A stretch of DNA of 32,521 nucleotides from Ignatzschineria sp. (GCA_030151245.1 JASLEF010000192.1:1-32521), one strand, 5' to 3'. Positions 7,558 to 16,049 are shown, counted from the stretch's first letter. Translations and numbers: made by a program. The notes: generated from the letters alone by a model not told the origin.

Positions 7558-9756
7558 TTAAAACATTTTTAAGACCCCATCAAAGAAATCTTTGATACCT
7601 TCTTCAATAGGGTTTTCTCTGTTTTGAGAGTCAGATTCCTCGATCAATACCTCTTCCTCAAAGCTCTCCTCAGCGGCTGCTTCAGTTGAGTCAGAGCTGT
7701 TATTTAATCGGATAGAGAGTTCACAACCATCAAGGTCTCCAAGTTCACAAGCTTTTTCGTACCACTTTTGAGCTTCTGTTTTATCTTCAGATACAAACTC
7801 CCCATAATGATACATGAAACCGACATTATAAGCAGAGTCTGAATGCCCTAAATCAGCCGCTTTTTGATATAAATTAAAAGACTTTTCTTGATCAATATCG
7901 ACACCTAAGCCTTCATCATAGATCGTTGCGAGATAAAAAAGCGCTTCCGTGTTATCTCCTTCTTTTATTGACTCTAGAAGTTCTCGTGATTTTTGATAAT
8001 CCTGATCAACTCCAGAACCATGAAAATTCATAACCGCTAAATAAAAAATAGCCTCTTGTGATCCTTGCTCCGCTGCTTTTTCCATTAATGCATAAGATTG
8101 TGCAAACGTATGGTTACTACTATTTTCTAAGCCTTCAAGATAGAAGAGGTAGCCTGTAAGAAAAAGGCTCTCAGTATCATTATCAACTTTTACTTTTTCT
8201 AAAAGTAGGTCTGTTTGAGATTTTAAAAACTCTCTAGCATCATCGTTATCAGCTGCAAGAATACTGGCTGTTGTTAGTTCTAAGGGTGCTTTTGGGGATT
8301 CATTACCCATAATCTCATTAAAAAGTGATTCAAGTTCTGAATCTGTCGGTCCCGTATTACCATTAATTTTGTCATTAATAAGGTTTTCCGCATGGCAGCC
8401 ATCGCTATAACCCTGGTCACATGCCTTTTGGTACCAAACTTTTGCTGTTTCATAATCGGGCTCGACAAACTCCCCATATTCATACATATAACCTATGTTG
8501 AATGTTGAGGGCATATGTCCTAATGCGGCGGCTTTTTTAAAGAGAGTGAAAGATGTTTCATAGCTTTGTTCGACACCTTCCCCTCTATCATACTGAACAG
8601 CTTGACTAAATAGAGCTTCTTGATGCGCATCTAGTTTAGGATCTGAATAGAGAGCTAAAGATTTCACATGATCTTGCTCCACTCCATTGCCGTAATAGTA
8701 AAGTTCTGCAAGGGCATAGATCGCATCAATGGATCCTAGTTCAATCGCTTTTTCATAGAGAATCTTCGCTTGACCATAAGCATAGGTATCATAATCATCA
8801 TCGCCTTTAATATTATAATAGTGACCTAATAGGAAGATTGCATCGGGATTATCCTCTTGGGCTTGGGCAATAATTTCTGGCAGATAATCACCTAGCATAC
8901 TGCTTAATTCATAGTCATCTTTTTCAAGAAATGTATGAGGAGCGGGAATCTCTCTCTGACGTGATTGTGAGTCTTCATTTTTTTCAACAATTTCAGAGAG
9001 AACATTATCAAATGTTAGTGTATGGATTTTTAAGCGTTTTAGTGAATAACAACCATGGCTATCTCCATTATCGCAAGATTGTTGATACCATTTTGCGGCT
9101 TCTGTGAGATCCACTTCGATATTTTTGGTATCGCCAGATTCATAGAAATACCCCAAAGAGTTGATAGAGGTATTGTCACCAAGCGCCGCTGCTTGTTGAT
9201 AATATTCGATCGCTTTTTGAGGGTCTTCATCAAAACCGAAGCCACTCATATAGAGTGATCCTAAACTAAAAAGGGCATCCCTCTGTTTTAAAGCGGCAGC
9301 TTTTTCATAGTATTGTGCTGCTTTGAGATAGCTTTGAGGAACACCTTCGCCATAATAATAAAGTTCACCTAACAGATAGATCGCATCTGGTGAACCGAGC
9401 TTCTCTGCTTGAGTGAAGTAATCTTTGGCTTTATGAAACTCTTCATCTTGAGAGTTATCTTCTCCTTCAGAGTAGTGGTAATAACCTAATAAAAAGAGAT
9501 CTTGAGCATTATTTTTGGAAGCACCAATTTTGATATCTTCAAGCATATTGGTTAATGCCGTATGACGCTCATAGTGATCCATCGCAAGGAGTTCGTTAGT
9601 GCTTTTCGGATTTGAAGTTGTCGTACTTGTTGTGGAATCTTGACGATTAATGGCTTGGTCGATATAGCTCTCAAGTGGAGAAGATGCAAATACAGGCATC
9701 ATAAAGCTAGAGACGAGAAGGGATAAAAGGACTTTTTTTGAAGACGTTTTAAACAT
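7558..9756 (-). CDS. Exported Sel1-like repeat (SLR) protein with three homologous modules
   Basis: A 732-residue protein of unknown specific role; SLR proteins are alpha/alpha scaffolds for protein interactions. Start 9756 is chosen because AGGTGA sits 5 bases upstream; an in-frame GTG at 9765 overlaps that site. A Sec signal peptide is seen (KTSSKK, hydrophobic core, cleavage near VFAS, about residue 25). The repeats fall into three modules, roughly residues 85-237, 305-454 and 529-678. Each starts with LFLxGYxxY, contains YYYGxGV-type repeats and ends with a WYxxxCDxGxxxGC-like motif bearing two cysteines eight residues apart. Low-complexity linkers (S/T-rich and E-rich) separate and end them. 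The tail is acidic with a final EEGIKDFFDGVLKMF helix. Likely periplasmic; the cysteine pairs could form disulfides. Confidence 0.9.
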   Translation of the reverse strand: MFKTSSKKVLLSLLVSSFMMPVFASSPLESYIDQAINRQDSTTSTTTSNPKSTNELLAMDHYERHTALTNMLEDIKIGASKNNAQDLFLLGYYHYSEGEDNSQDEEFHKAKDYFTQAEKLGSPDAIYLLGELYYYGEGVPQSYLKAAQYYEKAAALKQRDALFSLGSLYMSGFGFDEDPQKAIEYYQQAAALGDNTSINSLGYFYESGDTKNIEVDLTEAAKWYQQSCDNGDSHGCYSLKRLKIHTLTFDNVLSEIVEKNEDSQSRQREIPAPHTFLEKDDYELSSMLGDYLPEIIAQAQEDNPDAIFLLGHYYNIKGDDDYDTYAYGQAKILYEKAIELGSIDAIYALAELYYYGNGVEQDHVKSLALYSDPKLDAHQEALFSQAVQYDRGEGVEQSYETSFTLFKKAAALGHMPSTFNIGYMYEYGEFVEPDYETAKVWYQKACDQGYSDGCHAENLINDKINGNTGPTDSELESLFNEIMGNESPKAPLELTTASILAADNDDAREFLKSQTDLLLEKVKVDNDTESLFLTGYLFYLEGLENSSNHTFAQSYALMEKAAEQGSQEAIFYLAVMNFHGSGVDQDYQKSRELLESIKEGDNTEALFYLATIYDEGLGVDIDQEKSFNLYQKAADLGHSDSAYNVGFMYHYGEFVSEDKTEAQKWYEKACELGDLDGCELSIRLNNSSDSTEAAAEESFEEEVLIEESDSQNRENPIEEGIKDFFDGVLKMF

Positions 9757-9854
9757 TAAAATCACCTAAGATATTGTCTTTAATGAGAGATACCCATTTT
9801 GAGTATCTCGAAAATTCTGGATATTAGTAGCTAGTAGTATAAACGGAAAAATAG

Positions 9855-9894
9855 AAAGGGCCTTGAACTTTCTTTCATTCAAGGCCCTTTTTTT
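9855..9894. terminator. Strong hairpin terminator between the MFS and Sel1-repeat genes
   Basis: AAAGGGCCTTGAA (9855-9867) pairs perfectly with TTCAAGGCCCTTT (9878-9890). The uninterrupted T-run lies on the plus strand, but both neighbouring genes read minus. On the minus strand the stem is followed by TTTCTATTTTT, which should still stop transcripts from the MFS gene. Probably bidirectional. Confidence 0.8.
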
Positions 9895-9975
9895 GCAGAG
9901 ATTTATTCAAAGGCCATGATATTGACCTTTAACAATGTTGCTCAATAGATTAATTTTTGAGGGTGTTCTAGACTA

Positions 9976-11190
9976 TTAATCTAATAATTTTCCTTTTGTT
10001 TCAGGAATTAAGAAGATAAATGCAAGTGCTGATAAGAGATATACACCAGAGATTAAACCTAAAGCATAACTAATACTATATTGCATTGCGAGCGTTCCGA
10101 TAATCAGCGGCGCAAAGCCAGCGATTCCACGACCTAAGTTAAAGATAATATTTTGTGCAGATGAGCGGGCTTCTGTTGGATAGTGTTCTGAAAGAAGTGC
10201 GCCATAACCTCCCATCATCCCATTCACAAAGAAACCTAAGATTGCACCTAAGAACATCAAGACATAATAGTTCGATTGTTGGAAGTAAATCCAAACAAAT
10301 GCAGCACTGACGATTAAGAAGAAGATATAAGTTGGGCGACGACCAAATCTATCCGAAGATGCGCCAAATGTTAAGGTCCCAATCACCATTCCCACGGTGG
10401 TAATTAGGGTCCAATAGAAGGTTCCTGAAAGTGTAAAGTTATGCTCTTTCGCTAACATTGTCGGCATCCAGATCATAATGCCGTGGAATCCAAAGTTTTG
10501 AACACTTGTTGCAATAATTAAACCTAAGGTTGTTAATGTGGTGCGAGAATCTTTAAAGAGAGGTTTAATAGAAATTTTATTACGGTTTTCTTTTTTAACT
10601 TGTAACCAAATATCAGGTTCTTTTAAATTGCGGCGGGTCCACCAAACAAGTAGGGCGGGAAGAGCTCCAATTAAAAACATTCCATGCCAACCAATATAAG
10701 GGGAGAGTAGGCTAACTAATGCAGCAAGAACAATTCCCACTTGGAAGCCTATAGCAACAACTGCCGTGGCGCGTGAACGTTTTTTTGCAGGCCAAGTCTC
10801 AGCGACTAAGGTCATTCCTATCCCAAATTCACCACCAAGCCCTAGTCCCGCGATAAAACGAAATACGGTAAACATCTCTGCAGAAGTGGAGAGGGCAGCT
10901 AATCCTGTAAATAGGGAGAATAGAAGGATTGTCCAGTTAAAAACACGAACACGACCATATTTATCTGCGAGCATTCCAAATACAATCCCTCCAATCACGG
11001 TACCTATAAGTGTGATTGTCTGGATCATACCGCCTTCGGCATCTGTTAAACCGAACTCTGCTTTAATCAGAATTAAAGCAAAAGCTAAGATCATAATATC
11101 CAGGCCATCCATTGCGTAGCCTAATGTGGAAGCGAGCAGAGTCTTCCGATCCCCTTTCTCGATAATCGGGGCGTGATTGTGCTGTGTCAT
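9976..11190 (-). CDS. MFS transporter, aromatic-acid/sugar-acid symporter-like
   Basis: A 404-residue inner-membrane transporter with 12 predicted helices in two halves. Helix 1 has GYAMDGLDIMIL, as in the AAHS and related proton-symporter branches of the MFS. The loop 2-3 motif A is GMLADKYGRVRV, and a second copy GASSDRFGRRPTY follows helix 8. GLGLGGEFGIG in helix 4 also fits that branch. The start MTQHNH at 11190 has AAGGATG 4-5 bases upstream; an upstream in-frame ATG at 11205 would overlap the ribosome site. Substrate is not predictable: aromatic acid, sialic acid or another organic acid are all possible. It is divergent from queF and probably unrelated to it. Confidence 0.88.
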   Translation of the reverse strand: MTQHNHAPIIEKGDRKTLLASTLGYAMDGLDIMILAFALILIKAEFGLTDAEGGMIQTITLIGTVIGGIVFGMLADKYGRVRVFNWTILLFSLFTGLAALSTSAEMFTVFRFIAGLGLGGEFGIGMTLVAETWPAKKRSRATAVVAIGFQVGIVLAALVSLLSPYIGWHGMFLIGALPALLVWWTRRNLKEPDIWLQVKKENRNKISIKPLFKDSRTTLTTLGLIIATSVQNFGFHGIMIWMPTMLAKEHNFTLSGTFYWTLITTVGMVIGTLTFGASSDRFGRRPTYIFFLIVSAAFVWIYFQQSNYYVLMFLGAILGFFVNGMMGGYGALLSEHYPTEARSSAQNIIFNLGRGIAGFAPLIIGTLAMQYSISYALGLISGVYLLSALAFIFLIPETKGKLLD

Positions 11191-11337
11191 AAAACATCCT
11201 TTCATGAACGTGGTGGGAAAAATATTGAGAAATGCTTGAGAGTTTTAAGCGCCGAGCATTATAGCAAGTGATCGAGAATTACGCACATATAATCGCTTAT
11301 TTTCGGTAGCTATTTAAAAAGAATGCGCATACAAGCG

Positions 11338-11366
11338 TTGTATTTATGTCACAAAGAAAATACAAT
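11338..11366 (+). promoter_or_regulatory. Sigma-70 promoter of queF
   Basis: TTGTAT (-35, 11338-11343), a 17-base spacer and TACAAT (-10, 11361-11366). Transcription would begin near 11373, just before the riboswitch hairpins, which supports both calls. Confidence 0.75.
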
Positions 11367-11378
11367 GACCCGACTTTT

Positions 11379-11429
11379 GCACCAGAAGGTGCTTGTGGTT
11401 CGTAACCATCCCACATAAAAAAACTAGGA
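11379..11429 (+). promoter_or_regulatory. preQ1-I riboswitch with an extra 5' hairpin
   Basis: The aptamer core runs from 11394. P1 is TGTGG (11394-11398) with CCACA (11411-11415). The loop TTCGTAACCATC resembles the known preQ1-I loop, and the A-rich tail ATAAAAAAACTAGG is near-consensus. The tail overlaps the queF ribosome site AGGA (11426-11429), so ligand binding should block translation, shutting off queF when preQ1 is plentiful. A separate GCACC-AGAA-GGTGC hairpin (11379-11392) precedes P1 by one base. No terminator is seen, favouring translational control. Confidence 0.9.
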
Positions 11430-11438
11430 ATTAATGAT

Positions 11439-11921
11439 ATGAAACCTGAAAAAAGCCCCCAACTTGAAAACTTAACGTTGCTGGGGAATCAAGCAACGGT
11501 CTATCCAACGGAATATACCCCTTCGGTCTTAGAGACATTTAAAAACGATCATCCTCATCGGGAATACTTTGTGAACTTTCATTGCCCAGAGTTTACAACC
11601 CTCTGTCCAATGACCAATCAACCTGATTTTGCAACCATTTATATCTCTTATGTTCCACAAATTGAAATGGTCGAGAGTAAATCCTTAAAGCTTTATCTTT
11701 TTAGTTTCCGTAACCATGGTTCGTTTCACGAAGACTGCATTAATATTATTGTAGATGATCTTGTAAAACTAATGGATCCACTCTATATCGAGGTGCGTGG
11801 TGAATTTACGCCACGTGGAGGAATCTCTATTCATCCTTATGCTAATTATGGAAAAGCAGATACACGTTGGTTTGAGGTTGCGAAACGACGATTAGAAGAT
11901 TTCTCTTTTCAGACGAAATAA
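11439..11921 (+). CDS. queF: NADPH-dependent 7-cyano-7-deazaguanine (preQ0) reductase, short type
   Basis: Reduces the nitrile of preQ0 to the aminomethyl of preQ1 in queuosine synthesis. At 160 residues it is the short, unimodular form (Bacillus-like), not the ~280-residue form of E. coli. The catalytic cysteine is C56 in EFTTLCPMTNQPDFATI, with D63 as the proton donor. The QueF signature ESKSLKLYLFSFRNHGSFHEDC follows, and EVRGEFTPRGGI is also typical. The ATG is set by the riboswitch-overlapping AGGA. It is followed by the precursor transporter yhhQ, making a small queuosine locus. Confidence 0.96.
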   Translation: MKPEKSPQLENLTLLGNQATVYPTEYTPSVLETFKNDHPHREYFVNFHCPEFTTLCPMTNQPDFATIYISYVPQIEMVESKSLKLYLFSFRNHGSFHEDCINIIVDDLVKLMDPLYIEVRGEFTPRGGISIHPYANYGKADTRWFEVAKRRLEDFSFQTK

Positions 11922-11968
11922 ATAACGAATTTTCCTGTTTTTCATAAGGTTATGCAAAATCAACCTCT

Positions 11969-12099
11969 TTAATAAACAACAGCCAGTAAGTATTAGTGAC
12001 GATAAAAGGCATTAATTCTTCTTTTTACACCCTCTAATTTACCTCCATTCATAGAGGGAGTCATAAAGGAATCCCTAGCTACTGGTTGTTGTTTATTAA
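11969..12099. repeat. 131-bp element bounded by 20-bp inverted repeats
   Basis: The left arm 11969-11988 and right arm 12080-12099 are inverted copies with one difference, which would be a G-U pair in RNA. Inside is a second hairpin, CCCTCTA (12030-12036) with TAGAGGG (12052-12058). No target-site duplication is evident. It fills most of the 269-base gap between queF and yhhQ. It could be a MITE-like insertion or a structured RNA. A 68-codon minus-strand ORF across it has no recognisable product. Confidence 0.6.
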
Positions 12100-12190
12100 T
12101 CATCTGATCATGCCATCTGTTGAAATAATAGGTTGTTTTTAGATCAAGAATCAATTCAAGATGTTTATAAAATTTATCTAAAGGTTTCAC

Positions 12191-12859
12191 ATGGAACATT
12201 TTACGTACAAATTAGAAGAGAAATCACGAGCACTTCCTTGGTTAGTGTTATTTCATATTATTGTGATCGCCTCTAGTAACTTTTTAGTTCAAGTACCGAT
12301 GTCACTCATGGGGTTTCATTCTACGTGGGGCGCATTTAGCTATCCTTTTATCTTTTTAGCGACAGATTTAACGGTACGAATCTTTGGGGCTTCTCAAGCC
12401 CGAAGAATTATCTTTTTTACAATGTTCCCGGCATTAATAGTGTCCTACTTGATATCTGTTCTTTTTGATGGCGGGGAATGGCAAGGAGGGATCGCTTTTG
12501 CAGCATTTAATAGGGGCGTCGCACAGATTGCTTTTGCTAGCTTTGCCGCATATGTGATTGGACAAATGATGGATATTATTGTCTTTAATCGTTTTAGACA
12601 GAATTATCAATGGTGGGTGGCGCCATTTCTCTCAGGTATTATTGGGAACTTAGTCGATACAATCGCCTTCTTTGGAATTGCTTTCTATAAAACTGATGAT
12701 CCATATATGGCTGAGCATTTAGTAGAGGTCGCGAGTGTGGACTATTTCTTTAAGATGGGGGTGTCTGTATTACTCTTTTTACCAGCTTATGGGGTTATTT
12801 TAAAAGTATTGACCCAATCATTAATTGGAAAAGAAGCCGGTAAAAGTACCGTAAAATAA
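12191..12859 (+). CDS. yhhQ: Queuosine precursor (preQ0/preQ1) transporter, VUT family
   Basis: A 222-residue inner-membrane protein of the YhhQ/PF02592 family that imports 7-deazaguanine precursors. The central block GFHSTWGAFSYPFIFLATDL and the following TVRIFGASQARRIIF are nearly identical to E. coli YhhQ. DTIAFFGIAFYK and VDYFFKMGVSVLLFLP lie towards the end. Six membrane segments are likely. AAAGG lies 6 bases before the ATG. It is downstream of riboswitch-controlled queF, so synthesis and salvage of queuosine are co-located, but I see no second riboswitch at its own start. Confidence 0.95.
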   Translation: MEHFTYKLEEKSRALPWLVLFHIIVIASSNFLVQVPMSLMGFHSTWGAFSYPFIFLATDLTVRIFGASQARRIIFFTMFPALIVSYLISVLFDGGEWQGGIAFAAFNRGVAQIAFASFAAYVIGQMMDIIVFNRFRQNYQWWVAPFLSGIIGNLVDTIAFFGIAFYKTDDPYMAEHLVEVASVDYFFKMGVSVLLFLPAYGVILKVLTQSLIGKEAGKSTVK

Positions 12860-12877
12860 ACAATGTGTTATTGATAT

Positions 12878-12911
12878 AAGCCGAGATTGATTAAATAATC
12901 TCGGCTTTTTT
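12878..12911 (+). terminator. Rho-independent terminator of yhhQ
   Basis: AAGCCGAGATT (12878-12888) pairs perfectly with AATCTCGGCTT (12897-12907), 8-base loop, then Ts. It starts 18 bases after the yhhQ stop. Confidence 0.93.
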
Positions 12912-13182
12912 GATGGGAAATATTCAAGGACAGATTCTATAAATCACTCTGAGTTTTTATCATTCATAAAGAGTTTCTTCTAAAGTCGATTATTGGGATG
13001 AATGATCTGATTGAGATCTCAGGATAATGGAGATAGATAAACTGTTTATTGACGATACCAGGCTAAAGAAGCGTGATAACAGGTAAATGATAAAAATATA
13101 TAACATTATTTCCGGAGGGTATCCGCTTTTAAAATCACTTTTAATAAGGTTGTTTTAAGCCAACTTTCTTATCGAAGAGATT

Positions 13183-13219
13183 TTTAAAAACTGTCTTTAA
13201 AAACTATCTTTAAAAATAT
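13183..13219. repeat. Tandem 13-base repeat
   Basis: TTTAAAAACTGTC (13183-13195) and TTTAAAAACTATC (13196-13208) are followed by a partial third copy TTTAAAAATATT. Two full and one decayed copy in the prpB upstream region; function unknown. Confidence 0.65.
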
Positions 13220-13307
13220 TTTATTAGGAATAATCTCAAGGGATACTTTTCGAATCATCTTTTTTGTTAAAAGTCTATATAGTTGATTGATAATTAGACA
13301 GTCAAGA

Positions 13308-13337
13308 ATTATTTTTTGAAAAGTTTCAAGAAATAAT
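13308..13337. promoter_or_regulatory. 30-base palindrome, candidate operator
   Basis: Two 15-base arms meet at the centre AG; 14 of 15 positions are complementary if the T/G pair at 13315/13330 is excluded and the AG centre is counted as the loop. The core is TTGAAA-AG-TTTCAA, with flanking ATTATTT and AAATAAT. It lies about 355 bases before prpB, just upstream of a TATAAT. Likely a dimeric repressor or activator site; the binding protein is unknown. Confidence 0.6.
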
Positions 13338-13625
13338 ATTTATTTCACAATGGTTTTTTTGTTTATAATCTATTGATATAACTGACTTATAATGTGTTTT
13401 TTGTTTTTATTACTAAACTTAAAATAAAATAATTATGATTTATAATTTGGGAAACGCTATCTGAGTTTGATATGTTGTTAATGAAGGATATGGAGATAGC
13501 TTGTAGAGCCCATAAATAGCGACATTATACCAATATGGCTCACAAACTATGGATAACGCTAACATCGAATAGTTATAGAAAAGAGTTCTAGCAAAATAGA
13601 GAAATAGAACCTAAATAACAAAATA

Positions 13626-13648
13626 TTTGAAAAGAATTCATTTTCAAA
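13626..13648. promoter_or_regulatory. Palindrome close to prpB start, candidate operator
   Basis: TTTGAAAA (13626-13633) and TTTTCAAA (13641-13648) flank GAATTCA. It lies 45 bases before the prpB ATG and shares the half-site TTGAAAA with the 30-base palindrome further upstream, which suggests one regulator binds both. Confidence 0.55.
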
Positions 13649-13692
13649 ATGATTTTTTTACCATGATGTAGTTACACCAAAGGAGACTCATA

Positions 13693-14580
13693 ATGAGCAT
13701 TTACTCAGCAGGAAAGCGATTCCGTGAAGCACTATTAGAGGAATCACCACTGCAATTAATGGGCGTGATTAATGCTAATCATGCACTATTAGCCGAAAGA
13801 GCTGGATTTAAATCTATTTATCTATCAGGGGGCGGAGTTGCCGCCGGCTCACTAGGAATTCCAGATCTTGGAATAACCACTTTACAAGATGTTTTAGTCG
13901 ATATTGATCGTATTACTAATGTTACGGAGCTACCCTTAATTGCTGATGCCGATATCGGATTTGGAACGTCTGCATTTAATGTGGCACGAACGGTAAAATC
14001 CTTTATTAAAGCAGGAGCAGCTGGTCTTCATATTGAAGATCAGGTGGGAGCAAAGCGTTGTGGCCATCGTCCGAATAAAGAGATTGTTCCCCTTGATGAG
14101 ATGGTGGACCGTATTAAAGCGGCTGTTGATGCGAAGACTGATCCGGACTTTATGATTATTGCCCGCACAGATGCATTAGCAGTAGAAGGATTAGAGGCAT
14201 CACTTGAAAGAGCTGCGGCTTATATTGAAGCAGGGGCTGATGGGCTATTTCCTGAAGCTATTACAGAACTTGCGATGTATCAACAATTTACAAGTAGGGT
14301 CCAAGTACCGGTCCTTGCGAATATTACTGAATTCGGGCAAACACCGCTTTTTACGATTGAAGAATTGAGAAGCGTTAATATTGCGATAGCACTTTATCCG
14401 CTATCTGCCTTTAGAGCCATGAATAAAGCTGCGGAAACTGTCTATCAGGCGATCCGTAAAGAAGGAACTCAAAAGAATGTCCTTTCCCTTATGCAAACTC
14501 GTGATGAGCTTTACCAAAGCATCCGCTATTACGATTATGAAGATCAACTCGATCAATTGTTTGCGTCGAAGAAAAAATAG
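13693..14580 (+). CDS. prpB: 2-methylisocitrate lyase
   Basis: Cleaves 2-methylisocitrate to pyruvate and succinate, the last step of the methylcitrate cycle of propionate breakdown. The 295 residues fit PrpB. The lyase signature KRCGHRPNKE is at 121-130 with catalytic C123; magnesium ligands D85 and D87 lie in IADADIGFG, and HIEDQ follows at 113-117. AGGAGA lies 6 bases before the ATG. It is followed by prpC (192-base gap) and prpD on the same strand. E. coli PrpB is the same size (296). Confidence 0.97.
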   Translation: MSIYSAGKRFREALLEESPLQLMGVINANHALLAERAGFKSIYLSGGGVAAGSLGIPDLGITTLQDVLVDIDRITNVTELPLIADADIGFGTSAFNVARTVKSFIKAGAAGLHIEDQVGAKRCGHRPNKEIVPLDEMVDRIKAAVDAKTDPDFMIIARTDALAVEGLEASLERAAAYIEAGADGLFPEAITELAMYQQFTSRVQVPVLANITEFGQTPLFTIEELRSVNIAIALYPLSAFRAMNKAAETVYQAIRKEGTQKNVLSLMQTRDELYQSIRYYDYEDQLDQLFASKKK

Positions 14581-14772
14581 AGATCTCATTTCACTATGAC
14601 GATTTATTCAAAGAATCTCTATAGATACCCCATATAAGTTAGTTACTTACAATTAATAGAATGGTTCATTGATCACTGACAGGATTTTCTAAGTCTTGTC
14701 GGGTGGATCAGCACAACCAAAATAATAAATCCTATATTAGATTCCAATAGGTTTATCCTGAAGGAGGATATT

Positions 14773-15927
14773 ATGACGACGACGACGTCAGGCACTTTTC
14801 GACCCAAAAAATCTGTAGCACTGTCTGGTACTATCGCTGGAACTACTGAATTATGTACTGTTGGTCGTAATGGAAATGAGCTTCATTATAGAGGCTATAA
14901 CATTATGGATCTTGCTGAAAATTGTGAATTTGAAGAGGTTGCCCATCTTTTAATTCATGGAAAGCTGCCGAATGAAAATGAATTAAGACTCTATAAGCAA
15001 AAACTCCAAGCACTTCGAGGGATTCCAGTATCGATGCGTAAGGCCTTAGAAACATTACCAATGTCTGTGCATCCCATGGATGTATTGAGAACAGGCGTAT
15101 CGCTTCTAGGGTGTATTTCACCAGAAAAGGATGATCATAATACTGCAGGAGCTAAAGATATTGCGGATCGTTTAATCGCTTCATTAGGATCTATGCTGCT
15201 CTATTGGTATCACTATAGTCATAATGGTGTTCGTATTGAGCTTGAGAGTAAAGAGGATTCAATCGGAGGACACTTTCTTCATCTTCTTCATGGTAAAAGA
15301 CCTTCAAAATCATGGGTTAGAGCTATGCACACCTCATTGATTTTATATGCTGAACATGAATTTAATGCCTCTACTTTTACAGCACGAGTCATTGCCGGTA
15401 CGAATTCTGATATCTACTCTGCAATAGCGGGTGCCATTGGTGCCCTTCGGGGACCTAAACATGGAGGCGCGAATGAAGTTGCTTTTGAAATTCAGCAACG
15501 TTATGGCTCTCCGGAAGAAGCGGAAGTTGATATTTTGGAGCGAATTGGTAACAAGGAGATCATCATCGGTTTTGGTCATCCTGTCTATACGATTGCAGAC
15601 CCAAGGCATGAAGTGATTAAGCGTATTTCTCTTGCTCTATCAGAAGAAGCGGGCACTGTTCGAATGTATAACATTGCTGATCGTATTGAAGATGTGATGA
15701 AAGATCACAAAAATATGTTTCCAAATCTAGATTGGTTTTCCGCAGTTTCTTATCACATGATGGGGATACCTACGGCGATGTTTACCCCTTTATTTGTGAT
15801 CTCCAGAGCTTCAGGATGGGCGGCACATATTTTAGAGCAGCGTAAAGATAATAAGATTATTCGTCCTGGTGCTGAATATACCGGGCCAGAAGAGCTGCAA
15901 TTTATACCTCTCAAAGCGCGCGAATAA
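14773..15927 (+). CDS. prpC: 2-methylcitrate synthase
   Basis: Condenses propionyl-CoA with oxaloacetate. The 384-residue protein is of the short citrate-synthase type. Catalytic residues are seen at H230 (GPKHGGANE), H269 (GFGHPVY) and D320 (FPNLDWFSA), plus EHEFNASTF at 194-202. It begins with four consecutive ACG threonine codons (partly as an ACGACG run). AAGGAGG lies 5 bases before the ATG, one of the strongest ribosome sites here. Context between prpB and prpD makes methylcitrate rather than citrate synthase the right call; side activity on acetyl-CoA is common in the family. Confidence 0.96.
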   Translation: MTTTTSGTFRPKKSVALSGTIAGTTELCTVGRNGNELHYRGYNIMDLAENCEFEEVAHLLIHGKLPNENELRLYKQKLQALRGIPVSMRKALETLPMSVHPMDVLRTGVSLLGCISPEKDDHNTAGAKDIADRLIASLGSMLLYWYHYSHNGVRIELESKEDSIGGHFLHLLHGKRPSKSWVRAMHTSLILYAEHEFNASTFTARVIAGTNSDIYSAIAGAIGALRGPKHGGANEVAFEIQQRYGSPEEAEVDILERIGNKEIIIGFGHPVYTIADPRHEVIKRISLALSEEAGTVRMYNIADRIEDVMKDHKNMFPNLDWFSAVSYHMMGIPTAMFTPLFVISRASGWAAHILEQRKDNKIIRPGAEYTGPEELQFIPLKARE

Positions 15928-15967
15928 TCCGTAGGAAGATCTCTTTTATTGAGAGGTTCCTCCTTTT

Positions 15968-15989
15968 AAAATCTTATTTCTGAGATTTT
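15968..15989 (+). other. Intercistronic hairpin between prpC and prpD
   Basis: AAAATCT and AGATTTT form a 7-bp stem with an 8-base loop, just after an imperfect hairpin at 15935-15960. There is no long T-run. It may slow RNA decay or weakly attenuate prpD expression. Confidence 0.35.
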
Positions 15990-16049
15990 ATCTTATTGAA
16001 TTAATGTTGTTTTTTATTTTTTAAATTTAAGGATAATAGGAGATTGAAT

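Larger units (their letters stand above)
12912..13692. promoter_or_regulatory. Long regulatory gap upstream of prpB
   Basis: This 781-base, very AT-rich region has no ORF with coding character or a good ribosome site. It contains a tandem 13-base repeat (from 13183), a 30-base palindrome (13308-13337), a TATAAT at 13364-13369 without a well-spaced -35, a GAGCC/GGCTC inverted repeat (about 13506-13541), and a palindrome around GAATTC (13626-13648). prpB presumably has its promoter here. No prpR gene adjoins, so the regulator is encoded elsewhere. Confidence 0.6.

Noticed and set aside
11969..12099. Integron attC site
   Set aside because: Size is suitable, but the ends do not contain the paired GTTRRRY/RYYYAAC core sites and there is no integrase or cassette.
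11993..12199. 68-codon minus-strand ORF across the queF-yhhQ gap
   Set aside because: No recognisable family, no ribosome site, overlaps the yhhQ start and is largely the inverted-repeat element read as codons.
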